From positions 682,001-746,000 of the forward strand of contig NZ_CP097751.1 in the NCBI RefSeq assembly GCF_023585825.1: 64,000 nt of DNA. Direction: 5' to 3'. The translations under genes and the position numbers were made by a program. The notes beneath the pieces are model-generated. The model did not search any database and was not told where the DNA came from. It saw only the letters and a list, made by a program, of their open reading frames with translations. Of this stretch, positions 1 to 9,640 are shown in pieces (within the stretch, counting starts at the first letter, position 1; every line of letters starts with the position of its first letter). Source of the stretch: Candidatus Blochmanniella camponoti. GTDB taxonomy: Bacteria; Pseudomonadota; Gammaproteobacteria; Enterobacterales; Enterobacteriaceae.

Positions 1-270
1 ATTTCGATATACGTATCAAACTCATATTGCAGTTAACTGTAAATATACTTTATTTAATCGGTGAATTAATTCTACAAAGATGTTTGCATATTGCGTTTTT
101 TATTGTTATATAGTTATCTAACTTATGTTAAGATATTAAACTAAAATAAATTAAATTATAAAAATATATAATACTAATATTTTCAAAAATTAAGTCTGAT
201 TGTATTAATTCATATACTATATTTTTTTCGATATTAAAATTTTTTATATTCATACGTTAGCTAATAATCG
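1..270. other. Intergenic, 5' of ubiH
   Basis: This AT-rich leader precedes ubiH. I see no ORF with coding character, no tRNA and no convincing -35/-10 pair. In E. coli the gene before ubiH is pepP; nothing resembling it is visible here, although the window edge may cut it off. Confidence 0.5.
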
Positions 271-1461
271 ATGTCTATTGTTATAAATGGTGGAGGAATG
301 ACAGGCGCAATACTAGCCTTAATGTTATCTAAATTGACAAAAGGGGATTTAGAAATCTCCTTGATAGAGCAACATTCTCCTTATTGTTATGATACAAAAT
401 TGTCCTCAAATGCATACCCACCTCATGTAATAGCTTTATCGCGAGGCGCTTATTTTGAGTTAATACGAATTAATATGGCTCCAATTCTATCTTCTTGCTC
501 CACCATTATAAAACAAGTAGAAGTTAGTGAATATCATCGGTTGAATAAAATATTCATTGATGCTCAAGACTATCAATTATCAGAATTAGGTTATGTTATC
601 GAATTAAATATTTTTAGAAAGAAATTGTTTGATTTTTTATATAATAAATCTACTGTAACTGTATATTGCCCAGCAACTTTAAAAAAAATTAAACGCGAAA
701 AAAAAAATAACATAATTGTTTTAAATAATGATCATCGAATAGTTTCAAAATTAATGGTAGCGGCAGATGGCGCTGATTCAACACTCGCTGCCAATTGCGG
801 TATGCAATGGTTCAGGTGGAATTATCAACAAATTGCTGTAGTTTCTATAATTACTACTGAAATACCTCATTTTGGAAGAGCTTTTGAAAAATTTACAGAG
901 TACGGACCGTTAGCCATATTACCTATGGCTAACGATTTTAGTTTTTTAATTTGGTGTATTTCTGATAAGCAAAAAAAAGAGGTATCTACATGGAATAAGG
1001 ATAAATTTTCTCAAGAATTGCAAAATGTATTCGGATGGAAATTAGGAAAAATTTTGAATATAGGAAAGAGATATTTTTACGATCTTTGGTTAACGCGGGC
1101 TAATAGCCATATTAGCCACAGATTGGCATTAGTCGGAAATGCGGCACAAAATTTACATCCTATTGCTGGACAAGGATTTAATCTTGGATTGCGTGACATT
1201 GTAGTGTTATCAAAAATAGTGACACAAGCATTATATCAGAATTTAGATATTGGAGACTATTCTGTGTTAAATAGATACCAAAATCATAGATATTTAGATC
1301 AACGTAGGACCATTAAAATCACCGATGGATTAGTGCGTCTATTTAGCAATCATTACTTGCCGTTCATTATTGCTCGAAATATGGGTTTATTTTTTGTTAA
1401 CTATAGTGCCTTTCTAAGACGTCTTTTAGTAAGTGCAATATTAAATTGGAAAACAAATTAA
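271..1461 (+). CDS. ubiH: 2-octaprenyl-6-methoxyphenol hydroxylase UbiH
   Basis: This is a flavoprotein monooxygenase of aerobic ubiquinone biosynthesis, 396 aa against about 392 in E. coli. The N-terminal dinucleotide-binding loop GGGMTG (residues 7-12) fits GxGxxG. The mid-protein ADGADS motif (near residue 165) and the C-terminal FAD motif GNAAQNLHPIAGQGFNLG are all intact, and the GN (not GD) form is also what E. coli UbiH has. The ATG start aligns with the family start. The next gene is the paralogue ubiI, 22 bp downstream, as in E. coli. An A10 run at 698-707 lies in frame. The family assignment is very secure; the exact ring position hydroxylated is inferred from E. coli. Confidence 0.93.
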   Translation: MSIVINGGGMTGAILALMLSKLTKGDLEISLIEQHSPYCYDTKLSSNAYPPHVIALSRGAYFELIRINMAPILSSCSTIIKQVEVSEYHRLNKIFIDAQDYQLSELGYVIELNIFRKKLFDFLYNKSTVTVYCPATLKKIKREKKNNIIVLNNDHRIVSKLMVAADGADSTLAANCGMQWFRWNYQQIAVVSIITTEIPHFGRAFEKFTEYGPLAILPMANDFSFLIWCISDKQKKEVSTWNKDKFSQELQNVFGWKLGKILNIGKRYFYDLWLTRANSHISHRLALVGNAAQNLHPIAGQGFNLGLRDIVVLSKIVTQALYQNLDIGDYSVLNRYQNHRYLDQRRTIKITDGLVRLFSNHYLPFIIARNMGLFFVNYSAFLRRLLVSAILNWKTN

Positions 1462-1483
1462 TTTTATTTAAATAAATAATAAT

Positions 1484-2707
1484 GTGGACAGTTTCGATTT
1501 ATTAATTGTAAATCAGGGAATTTCCGGATTGGCATTAGCCTGCGGTTTGGGTGATTGTTTTCGCATTGCAATTATAGAACATAAAACTCATTTTCATATG
1601 TATGAAGCAGATCAATGGGATCTAGAAACATCATTAGTTAATATAACTAGCATGAGAATATTGCAATATTTAAAAATTTGGCATCAAAACATATCACATT
1701 TTTCTGTTTTATTACATAAATTAGAAATTATTAAAAAGAATAGTATAAGTAAAATTGTTTTCGATTCCGGTTACTTAGGATATCTTGAGCTAGGATATGT
1801 TATTAATAAATGTTATATATACCAAGCTTTAGTTGATCGCGCACGACAATTAAACAATATTATATTTATAGATTCATATGTACCTAAAGCAATAAATTAC
1901 CATGAAGATGCAGCATTTATTACAATAACTAATAATTATACGTTCAAAGCTAAATTAGTAATAGGTGCAGATGGAATTAATTCTTGGGTAAGAAACACCG
2001 CAAATATCTCGTTAATATTTAAAGATACTAAATATTATGGATTCACTACTATTATTCATACTGAGAAAACTCATAACAACACTCTTCGTTGTATCATTCA
2101 TAATGATGGGTTAGTAATATTATTGCCATTAAAAAACGTGCATCTTTCCGTTGTTTTTTGGTTGTTACCCCCGCATACCGCCAAAAAATATTTGTATGTA
2201 TCCGCTTCTGATCAATCTATTAATTATGCGTTAATTAAAATCTGCAATATACTCGGTTATTGTGTTACATGTGACAATAAAGATTCTAACATTTTACTAC
2301 TGAGAATGCAATATGCACATAACTTTACAAATCATCGTTTGGTGTTATTAGGAAAAGCTGCGTACACTATGTGTCCTTTATTTTTTCAAAATATTAATTC
2401 AGAACTGATAGATGCAGCAGTTTTATTACATCATCTGCAGAATCTGAAAGAAAATAATCAAGACATTGGACACTATACTTATTTAAAGTATTACGAACGC
2501 AATAGAAAATACAGAATAATTAAAGATTCTATGAATATTCCATATATTTACATGTTTCTTCATGATAAGAATCATTTTTTAAAATACATACAATATTTTA
2601 TTTTTTATCTCATAAACACGGTTCCCAACTTAAAAATACACATTTTACATCGCATTATGGGTTTAAATAATATTCCAGAATGGTTATTACGAGATCATTA
2701 TGACTAA
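1484..2707 (+). CDS. ubiI: UbiI/VisC-like hydroxylase with degenerate FAD site
   Basis: The 407-aa protein aligns over its whole length with E. coli UbiI (C5-hydroxylation of 2-octaprenylphenol), including the ending MGLNNIPEWL. The start is GTG at 1484. The central GADGINSW motif is intact. The other two FAD signatures are not: the N-terminal loop reads VNQGISG where the family has VGGGMVG, and the C-terminal GDAAHTIHPLAGQGVNLG region reads GKAAYTMCPLFFQNINSE. No stop or frameshift interrupts the frame. It may be an early pseudogene, or retained for a non-catalytic role in the Ubi protein assembly. It follows ubiH as in E. coli. Identity is sure; activity is doubtful. Confidence 0.85.
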   Translation: MDSFDLLIVNQGISGLALACGLGDCFRIAIIEHKTHFHMYEADQWDLETSLVNITSMRILQYLKIWHQNISHFSVLLHKLEIIKKNSISKIVFDSGYLGYLELGYVINKCYIYQALVDRARQLNNIIFIDSYVPKAINYHEDAAFITITNNYTFKAKLVIGADGINSWVRNTANISLIFKDTKYYGFTTIIHTEKTHNNTLRCIIHNDGLVILLPLKNVHLSVVFWLLPPHTAKKYLYVSASDQSINYALIKICNILGYCVTCDNKDSNILLLRMQYAHNFTNHRLVLLGKAAYTMCPLFFQNINSELIDAAVLLHHLQNLKENNQDIGHYTYLKYYERNRKYRIIKDSMNIPYIYMFLHDKNHFLKYIQYFIFYLINTVPNLKIHILHRIMGLNNIPEWLLRDHYD

Positions 2708-2752
2708 AAAGAAATATTGAGATATTAAAAAAATATTTAAATGCATCAAATA

Positions 2753-3745
2753 TCAATAATAAAACATGAGACTATCGTGAGTTTGTGTATTTGTAATTCT
2801 CAATTCTGAAGATGCTAGAATAGATCTATTTAATACTACTTGTATCCATATATTATTTTTTTTAATTTGACAAGATTGTAAAACAATTCCAATATTTTTC
2901 CAGTGTTGGTTATTTATTTTTAACTCTACCTGATCACCAGCAGCAGGCAATTTATAATTTTTCTTATAATCAATGACACCGTGCAATCGATATAAAGTTT
3001 GTTTGTTATGCCCACGATACTTAATACGTGCAATAGATTCTTGTCCAATATAACAACCTTTATTAAAACTAATTCCGTGTAATATATCCATATTAACAGC
3101 TTGAGGAACAAATAATTCACTAGTTATTGGCTCAATAATTGGATAGCCTGCTTCCATATCTAATGATACCCATTGACGACTATTATTAAGTTGTATCTGA
3201 GACTGTGATTCACTTAACAAATAATCTAATATTGATTTTTTATTAATAATCAACAAAAATCGTTCTGATGGAGCACTAAGATAAAGTAAGGTCACATCTT
3301 GAGCATGAATTATTGTGTGTGTCTTATTTGGTAAAACTGAAAAAAACATACTTAAATGCTTTCTTGCATTTATTCCAGCTATTCCAATAAGTATTGCATC
3401 ATAATCAGGAATAACAGTAACACTAGAAAATACCATATATTTTTTCATTTCTTCTATTTGTTTTTTGCATATATTTAGACGTTCAATAAATGCCATTTCT
3501 TGATTTTTAAGATGAAAAACATACATATTGCTAATCATTTTTCCTTTTGGATTACAATGTGCTGAAAAACTATATTTATTTTTATTTAAATTTTGAATAT
3601 CACAAGTAAACTGATTATGTAAACACTGTATAACATCTGGTCCATATAATCTCACTAACGTCCATTCCTCTAAGGAGATGAATGTTAGAGGCAAATCTTT
3701 TGAGGGTACAGGATACTGTCCCAAAAAAGCCATACGAGGAAACAT
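2753..3745 (-). CDS. ygfZ: Folate-binding tRNA-modifying protein YgfZ
   Basis: The 330-aa protein (E. coli 326 aa) belongs to the GcvT-related YgfZ/IBA57 family, which binds tetrahydrofolate and supports Fe-S enzymes such as the tRNA methylthiotransferase MiaB. The family signature KGCYIGQE, with its reactive cysteine, is present at about residue 225 and is followed by SIARIKYRG. The C-terminal beta-barrel domain is present. The chosen ATG gives an N-terminus of usual length. It is convergent with ubiI, with only 45 bp between them. Its E. coli neighbours (sdhE, ygfX, fldB) are gone. Confidence 0.92.
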   Translation of the reverse strand: MFPRMAFLGQYPVPSKDLPLTFISLEEWTLVRLYGPDVIQCLHNQFTCDIQNLNKNKYSFSAHCNPKGKMISNMYVFHLKNQEMAFIERLNICKKQIEEMKKYMVFSSVTVIPDYDAILIGIAGINARKHLSMFFSVLPNKTHTIIHAQDVTLLYLSAPSERFLLIINKKSILDYLLSESQSQIQLNNSRQWVSLDMEAGYPIIEPITSELFVPQAVNMDILHGISFNKGCYIGQESIARIKYRGHNKQTLYRLHGVIDYKKNYKLPAAGDQVELKINNQHWKNIGIVLQSCQIKKNNIWIQVVLNRSILASSELRITNTQTHDSLMFYY

Positions 3746-4246
3746 TATATTTTTCCTTATGAATAAAAATAACTCCGAATAAATATCATATAATATATAC
3801 TAACTAATCCCACTAATTAAATATCTACACCGAAAGATAACAAAAAATTACATTATCATTAACCGTGTACTATTATAACATTTATAATTAAAAAATTATC
3901 GATTTTTAATTATGTGTATAATTAAGATGATAATATAAGCGCATAACAATAATTGATAGGATGCTATTCTCTTCGTTATGTATGATTATTTACGGCATTA
4001 ATTGAAATAAAATAAATAAAAATGTATATAACAGTTTCGTATTTGCATACGACTTATTACACAATTGAATAATAACGATCAAAGATCAAAATCACACTAT
4101 ATGACTGATATCGTAAGAAAATACATATATCTTTACATATATTATATAGAGAGTCTTTATCGAGTTGTATTATAGTATATATAATATATATACGATTACG
4201 TGAAATTATATGAATAAAAAATATACATCTTAAGGAATAAAATTTC
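3746..4246. other. Gene-free spacer between ygfZ and prfB
   Basis: These 501 bp separate divergent ygfZ and prfB. In E. coli the interval holds recJ, dsbC, xerD, fldB and others, all absent here. I see only AT-rich DNA and an 11-bp inverted repeat (3884-3894 and 3903-3913, 8-nt spacer). A minus-strand ORF at 4057-4248 has no coding character. Both promoters should lie here, but I cannot place them. Confidence 0.5.
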
Positions 4247-5360
4247 ATGATAAATATCGATCTTACTAAACAACATATTCAAGTTATGTTAAATAGAGTA
4301 TTGAAGTTTAAGGATGATTTTTGACTACGATCTCAAAAGAAAACATTTTAAAATAATTAGCAACGAACTAAAATCACCCGGTATTTGGAAAAATCCTAAA
4401 ACAGCACAAATTCTTAGACAAAAATCATCTTCTTTAAAAATTTTTATCAACATTGTTGATCAGCTTTATAAAAATTTAGTGGATTTAAATGATTTGTTAG
4501 AATTGACGGAAGAATATGACAACATCCTACTTTCCGAGATTTATGATCAATCAATTGATTTAGAACGTACATTATCTCAATTAGAGATTAGTCGTATGTT
4601 TATAGGAAAGTATGATGATTCCAATTGTTATGTCGATATTCAATCAGGATCTGGAGGAATAGAAGCACAGGATTGGGCTAGTATGTTGTTACGCATGTAT
4701 TTACGTTGGATCGATCACAAAGGTTTTATGTCCGACGTTATTGAAGAATCGACAGGAGAAGTCAAGGGGATAAAATCTGCTACTATTCAAGTTATTGGGC
4801 CTTATGCATATGGTTGGTTACGTACTGAATCTGGTGTACACAGACTAGTGCGCAAAAGTCCTTTTGATTCTGCTGGGAAACGCCATACTTCATTTGCTTC
4901 AGTATTTGTATATCCAGAATTAGATGATAGTATAAATATTCATATTCGCCCAGAAGATCTACGTTGTGATGTTTACCGAGCTTCTGGAGCAGGAGGTCAA
5001 CATGTTAATCGTACAGAATCTGCAGTACGCATCACCCATATACCAACAAATATTGTTACCCAATGTCAAAGTGATCGTTCACAACATAAAAATAAAAATC
5101 AAGCTATGAAGCAACTAAGAGCTAAATTATATGAGCTTGAATTACAAAAAAAAAATTATGAAAAAAAAATGAGAGAAAACAATAAAGTAAATATTACTTG
5201 GGGTAATCAAATACGATCTTATATTTTAGATAATTCTAGAGTTAAAGATTTACGTACTGGTTTTGAAAAACGTAATATTAAAGCTGTTTTAAATGGAGAT
5301 CTAGACGATTTTATAAGAGTTAGCATTAAAAACACTTTAAGCGAGATTCGTAATGACTAA
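4247..5360 (+). CDS. prfB: Peptide chain release factor 2, programmed +1 frameshift
   Basis: RF2 terminates at UAA and UGA. The ATG at 4247 follows AAGGA (4232-4236) and opens a 25-codon first frame ending at an in-frame TGA (4322-4324). A +1 shift at TTT-TGA-C joins it to the long frame, so the protein continues ...[12 protein letters not shown], exactly where E. coli reads GYLDYD. An internal Shine-Dalgarno-like AAGGA sits at the same distance before the slip as in E. coli. The joined product is 370 aa (E. coli 365). The stop-reading SPF motif (KSPFDS) and the catalytic GGQ (about residues 249-251) are intact, and the residue four before GGQ is Ala. A10 and A9 runs occur at 5146-5155 and 5161-5169. 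The gene overlaps lysS by 8 bp, as an operon. Confidence 0.95.
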
Positions 5361-6882
5361 ATACGTATATTCAAAGGATCAGTCATATCAAAAATTTAAT
5401 GTCGATGATGAATTAAATATTCGTCGAAAAAAATTATCAAAACTCCGTGAAAAAGGCGTAGCATTTCCAAATAATTTTCGTCGTAATTCTATTTCTAATC
5501 AATTACATAAAAAATACGCTCATACATCCAATTTAGAATTGATACAATTAAATATAGAAGTAATCATAGCAGGCCGTATAATAAGTCAACGTATCATGGG
5601 AAAAGCATCTTTTATAACTGTACGTGATGCTGGGGGTTGCATACAATTATATATTACTTCTAATTCATTAGCAACAAATTTATATGATGAAAATATAAAA
5701 CAATGGGATTTAGGAGATATCTTAGGAGCACGCGGTATATTATTTAGAACACGTACTGGGGAACTATCAATATACTGTAAAGAAATTCGATTATTAACTA
5801 AATCATTGCGTCCATTACCAGATAAGTTTCATGGTTTAAATAATCAAGAAACAAAATATCGTCAAAGATATTTAGATTTAATTATTAATGAAAATACAAG
5901 AAAAATATTTAAAATACGTTCTTTAGTGATTTCTGAAATACGCCAATTCATGAAAAAAAATAATTTCATGGAAGTAGAGACACCAATGATGCACACAATT
6001 GCAGGAGGAGCTATAGCGCATCCTTTTATTACACATCATAATAAATTAGGAATAGATATGTATCTACGAATCGCTCCAGAATTATATCTAAAAAAATTAG
6101 TGATAGGTGGTTTTGAGCGAATATTCGAAATAAATCGTAATTTTCGTAATGAAGGTATATCTTCTTATCATAATCCTGAGTTTACAATGATGGAAATATA
6201 TATGGCTTATGCTGATTATCGTGATATAATCATTTTAGTGCAAAATTTATTAAGATCGGTAACACAGAAAATACTAGGTAGTAATATAATAAATTATGGA
6301 GATTATGAATTAGATTTTAAGCATCCTTTTACGCAAATCAGTATAAAAGAAGCTATATTGTATTATCTACCAGAAACTAGATCCCAAAATATAGACGATA
6401 TATGTACTGCTGTTTCTATTGCAAAATCACTTGGCATTAACGTTAAGAGTTGTTGGACGTTACACAGAATACATATGGTTATTTTTGAAGAAGCAATAGA
6501 AAAAAAAATAATTCAACCAACTTGTGTTACTTCTTATCCAATAGAAGTATCTCCATTAGCACGTCGTAATGACAACAATCCAGAGTTTGCTGATCGTTTT
6601 GAACTTTTCATTGCTGGACGAGAAATAGGAAATGGTTTTTCAGAATTAAACGATCCAGAAGATCAAAAGGAACGTTTTTTAAAACAAGCATATGGAAAAA
6701 AAGATAAAACAAACAATAATAATGTTCACATAAATTATGACGAAGATTATTTAATTGCATTAGAATATGGATTACCTCCTACAGCAGGTATTGGGATAGG
6801 AATCGATCGTTTGATCATGTTGTTCACCGACAGTCATACTATTCGTGATGTAATTTTATTTCCTACACTTCGTCCAAAATAA
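5353..6882 (+). CDS. lysS: Lysyl-tRNA synthetase, class II
   Basis: The 509-aa protein (E. coli LysS 505) charges tRNA-Lys in the cytoplasm. An N-terminal OB-fold anticodon-binding domain (roughly residues 60-170) precedes the class II catalytic core. Motif 2 is visible as [20 protein letters not shown] and motif 3 as [12 protein letters not shown]. The ATG overlaps the prfB stop (ATGACTAA), implying translational coupling; the same prfB-lysS pair exists in E. coli. Nothing appears missing. Confidence 0.96.
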   Translation: MTKYVYSKDQSYQKFNVDDELNIRRKKLSKLREKGVAFPNNFRRNSISNQLHKKYAHTSNLELIQLNIEVIIAGRIISQRIMGKASFITVRDAGGCIQLYITSNSLATNLYDENIKQWDLGDILGARGILFRTRTGELSIYCKEIRLLTKSLRPLPDKFHGLNNQETKYRQRYLDLIINENTRKIFKIRSLVISEIRQFMKKNNFMEVETPMMHTIAGGAIAHPFITHHNKLGIDMYLRIAPELYLKKLVIGGFERIFEINRNFRNEGISSYHNPEFTMMEIYMAYADYRDIIILVQNLLRSVTQKILGSNIINYGDYELDFKHPFTQISIKEAILYYLPETRSQNIDDICTAVSIAKSLGINVKSCWTLHRIHMVIFEEAIEKKIIQPTCVTSYPIEVSPLARRNDNNPEFADRFELFIAGREIGNGFSELNDPEDQKERFLKQAYGKKDKTNNNNVHINYDEDYLIALEYGLPPTAGIGIGIDRLIMLFTDSHTIRDVILFPTLRPK

Positions 6883-6902
6883 AATTTGTTTATATTTTTT
6901 CA

Positions 6903-6925
6903 ATATACTTAAAAAGTAAGTATAT
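6903..6925 (+). terminator. Possible terminator after lysS
   Basis: A 9-bp perfect inverted repeat (6903-6911 and 6917-6925) with a 5-nt loop lies about 20 bp after the lysS stop and is followed by ATTTA. The stem is nearly all A/T and the U-run is short, so this is a weak candidate for ending the prfB-lysS transcript. Confidence 0.3.
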
Positions 6926-7059
6926 ATTTATGATTTTATCTGATTAATTTTTTAATAATACAAACCTATGTTTAATAATTTTCAAGTATATATTCAAGAT
7001 ATAATTTCGAAATATTTTGATATTTAATATATATATCAAAAAGATAATAGGAATATAGC

Positions 7060-8349
7060 GTGACACATAATATCTTTGCGCAAACAAGTGCTCTTACCTA
7101 TGAAAGTTTAAAAAAATTACATCAAAAATATAAAGGTCCAGTATGGGTGTACGATGCATCGATTATAATTAATCGTATTACACAATTAAAACAATTTGAC
7201 GTTATACGGTACGCTCAAAAATCTTGCTCTAATATTCATATTTTACGATTAATGCATAATTATGAAGTTAAAGTAGATGCTGTTTCTTTAGGAGAGATCG
7301 AACGAGCATTATTAGCTGGTTTTAAAACGGGAAAACAAAGTAATGAAATAGTTTTCACTGCTGATATTTTAGAAGAAGAAACATTATTAAGAATATCAGA
7401 ACTAAATATCGTTGTTAATGCAGGATCGATAGATATGTTAGCGCAATTAGGAGCTTGTTCTCCTGGACATAAAATATGGTTACGTATTAATCCTGGATTT
7501 GGACACGGACATAACCAAAAAACTAATACTGGAGGAGAAAATAGCAAGCATGGAATTTGGCATGAAGATATACCAATAGCTTTATCTTATATTCATCATT
7601 ATGATCTACAGTTAATCGGACTACATATGCATATTGGTTCTGGAGTGCGGTACGATCATTTATCTAAAGTATGTAATGCGATGGTCCAACAGATTTTGAA
7701 ATATAAAATAGATGTACATGTTATTTCTGCTGGAGGAGGATTAACAATACCATATCAACATAATGATATAGTTTTAGATGTAAATCATTATTTTCGATTA
7801 TGGAATAATGCGAGACAATACATTAGCCAATATTTAAATCATACAGTAACATTAGAAATAGAACCTGGTCGTTTTCTTGTGGCTGAATCAGGAATATTAA
7901 TTACACAAATTAGAGCGGTAAAAAACATGGGTAATCGTCATTTTGTATTAATAGACGCAGGGTATAATGATTTAATGCGCCCAGTCATGTATGGTAGTTA
8001 TCATCATATTTCATTAGTACCTGGAGATGATCGCAGCGTTATTTTAGAAACATTATGCGATACCGTTGTTGGTGGTCCACTATGTGAATCTGGAGATGTT
8101 TTTACACAAAATATGAACGGAACAATATTAGCACGTAAATTACCTTGTTCAGCAAAAGTAGGGGATTATTTGATATTTCATGACACTGGTGCATACGGGG
8201 CTTCTATGTCTTCTAATTATAATACGCGTCCGTTACTACCAGAAGTTTTATTTGAAAATGGACAAATTCGTCAAATTCGCCGAAAACAAAAACTAGAAGA
8301 TTTATTTATGTTGGAAACAATAGAACAATTCAATAAGGAAAATTGTTAA
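7060..8349 (+). CDS. lysA: Diaminopimelate decarboxylase
   Basis: LysA catalyses the last lysine step, meso-diaminopimelate to L-lysine plus CO2. It is PLP-dependent with an alanine-racemase-like fold; 429 aa against 420 in E. coli. The PLP lysine is at residue 54 in YAQKSCSN, the same position as in E. coli. The phosphate-binding loop appears as SAGGGL, and the C-terminal active-site segments GPLCESGDVF and GAYGASMSSNYN are intact. The start is GTG, preceded by AGGA at a suitable distance. Together with dapD in this window it argues for lysine provision to the host. Confidence 0.95.
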   Translation: MTHNIFAQTSALTYESLKKLHQKYKGPVWVYDASIIINRITQLKQFDVIRYAQKSCSNIHILRLMHNYEVKVDAVSLGEIERALLAGFKTGKQSNEIVFTADILEEETLLRISELNIVVNAGSIDMLAQLGACSPGHKIWLRINPGFGHGHNQKTNTGGENSKHGIWHEDIPIALSYIHHYDLQLIGLHMHIGSGVRYDHLSKVCNAMVQQILKYKIDVHVISAGGGLTIPYQHNDIVLDVNHYFRLWNNARQYISQYLNHTVTLEIEPGRFLVAESGILITQIRAVKNMGNRHFVLIDAGYNDLMRPVMYGSYHHISLVPGDDRSVILETLCDTVVGGPLCESGDVFTQNMNGTILARKLPCSAKVGDYLIFHDTGAYGASMSSNYNTRPLLPEVLFENGQIRQIRRKQKLEDLFMLETIEQFNKENC

Positions 8350-8977
8350 AATTACCGAATACCATAAATGTGACATTATATCAAATGATTTATTAAAAAC
8401 TTATTATTTAGTATCATTTAAAATGATAGATTAAATGATTTAGATATTATAATAACTTTTTTCAATTTTATTTCATAGTTTTATTTATTTGACAATTATT
8501 TATTATAGTGTTTTTAACAAAAACAAACGTATTATGAATTGTGAGATACAGATTAAAATGTATTCTTGTACTTTTAATTTAAATTATAGACAGTTATTAT
8601 TAAGCATGCTTTTATAAGAAACATTATATCCCCATTTTTTATAAAAAACTTAACAACATCGATTTTAAGTAGTAAAGCTTAATATAAATTATAATTAAAT
8701 TTTTTAATTAAAAAATTTTTATGCAGTTTATTGATTAAAGAACGTCAGACCATAGTAAAACTCCTTGAGTTGAGTATACTTATTATATAAAATATAATAA
8801 GTATATTAGTATTATTACTTTACTGTATTATGTATAATAACACAGATATACAGGCTTGTATATATTTTGGAGAATCTATAGCTCCTGCATTTTTATAAAA
8901 TACAATAGGAATAGTTATATTTATAATAAATATTTAAAAAATTTAATGAAATATCTCAATAAAACTGAGGCAATCTG
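8350..8977. other. Gene-free spacer between lysA and rppH
   Basis: These 628 bp are AT-rich with no supported gene or tRNA. In E. coli mutH lies upstream of rppH; I find no recognisable fragment of it. The one clear structure is the perfect inverted repeat at 8775-8805. Confidence 0.5.
8775..8805. repeat. 13-bp perfect inverted repeat
   Basis: Arms 8775-8787 and 8793-8805 are exact reverse complements around a 5-nt TAAAA centre. The stem has only one G:C pair per arm. It lies 173 bp before rppH and could be a weak terminator, a protein site or a chance AT palindrome. Confidence 0.6.
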
Positions 8978-9454
8978 GTGATTGATGATAACGGTTACCG
9001 ATTAAACGTAGGAATTGTGCTATGTAATACTCATCAGCAAGTATTATGGGCTAGAAAATGTAAGCAGCATTACTGCTGGCAATTTCCTCAAGGTGGAATT
9101 AATATTGGAGAGACTCCAGAACAAGCCATGTATAGGGAATTATTTGAAGAAATAGGATTGAATGATCAAGATGTTCGTATTCTATCTTCAACGCAATATT
9201 GGATGCATTACAAATTACCTAAAAAATTAATTCGTTGGAAAATTAGGCCTATTTGCTTTGGGCAAAAACAAAAGTGGTTTTTACTAAAGCTTGTATCTAA
9301 AGATACACGCATTAACATAAAAAGTAATAAAGATTACACATTTGATAGCTGGAAGTGGGTTAGCTTATGGTATCCCATACGCCGAGTCGTATTCTTTAAA
9401 AGAGATGTATATAGAAAAGTTATGCAAGAATTTGTTGATGTGATAATATCGTAA
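8978..9454 (+). CDS. rppH: RNA pyrophosphohydrolase RppH (NudH)
   Basis: RppH removes pyrophosphate from mRNA 5' ends, starting RNase E-dependent decay. The Nudix box is complete ([20 protein letters not shown], then IGL), and the family segment GQKQKWFLL is present. The GTG start gives [14 protein letters not shown], matching the E. coli N-terminus. The protein is 158 aa against 176 in E. coli; the missing part is the basic C-terminal tail beyond the Nudix fold. ptsP, which separates rppH from lgt in E. coli, has been lost. Confidence 0.94.
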   Translation: MIDDNGYRLNVGIVLCNTHQQVLWARKCKQHYCWQFPQGGINIGETPEQAMYRELFEEIGLNDQDVRILSSTQYWMHYKLPKKLIRWKIRPICFGQKQKWFLLKLVSKDTRINIKSNKDYTFDSWKWVSLWYPIRRVVFFKRDVYRKVMQEFVDVIIS

Positions 9455-9458
9455 TTTA

Positions 9459-9602
9459 ATGCTATTGCATCCTTATAAAGAAGAAGATCAAATACAGTAT
9501 AATCAATAAAAAGAATTTCAATATTCCATTGCAGATGTGCACGCCAATATTAATAGTACATTGAAACGTGTTTTGTTTAAAATAACTACATTTTGTGGTT
9601 AA
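9459..9602 (+). pseudogene. Possible interrupted ORF remnant between rppH and lgt
   Basis: A frame opening with ATG at 9459 runs 16 codons to a TAA (9507-9509), then continues in the same frame for 30 codons to TAA (9600-9602). The second half reads KEFQYSIADVHANINSTLKR, which is less lysine/asparagine/isoleucine-biased than random sequence here. I cannot match it to ptsP, the gene expected at this place, or to any other family. It may be chance. Confidence 0.2.
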
Positions 9603-9640
9603 AACTGATTATAAAAATCATATAAATAGTATAATTCAAT

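Noticed and set aside
4057-4248. 63-codon minus-strand ORF upstream of prfB
   Set aside because: Low-complexity Ile/Tyr-rich translation with no motif; it overlaps the prfB leader and start.
4247-4324. prfB as a pseudogene broken by an internal TGA
   Set aside because: The stop sits in a TTT-TGA-C shift site with an upstream AAGGA, and the joined product aligns with E. coli RF2 through the junction; this is programmed frameshifting.
8350-8977. tRNA genes in the larger spacers
   Set aside because: I looked for T-loop and cloverleaf patterns in the large gaps and found none convincing; a tRNA scan would settle this.
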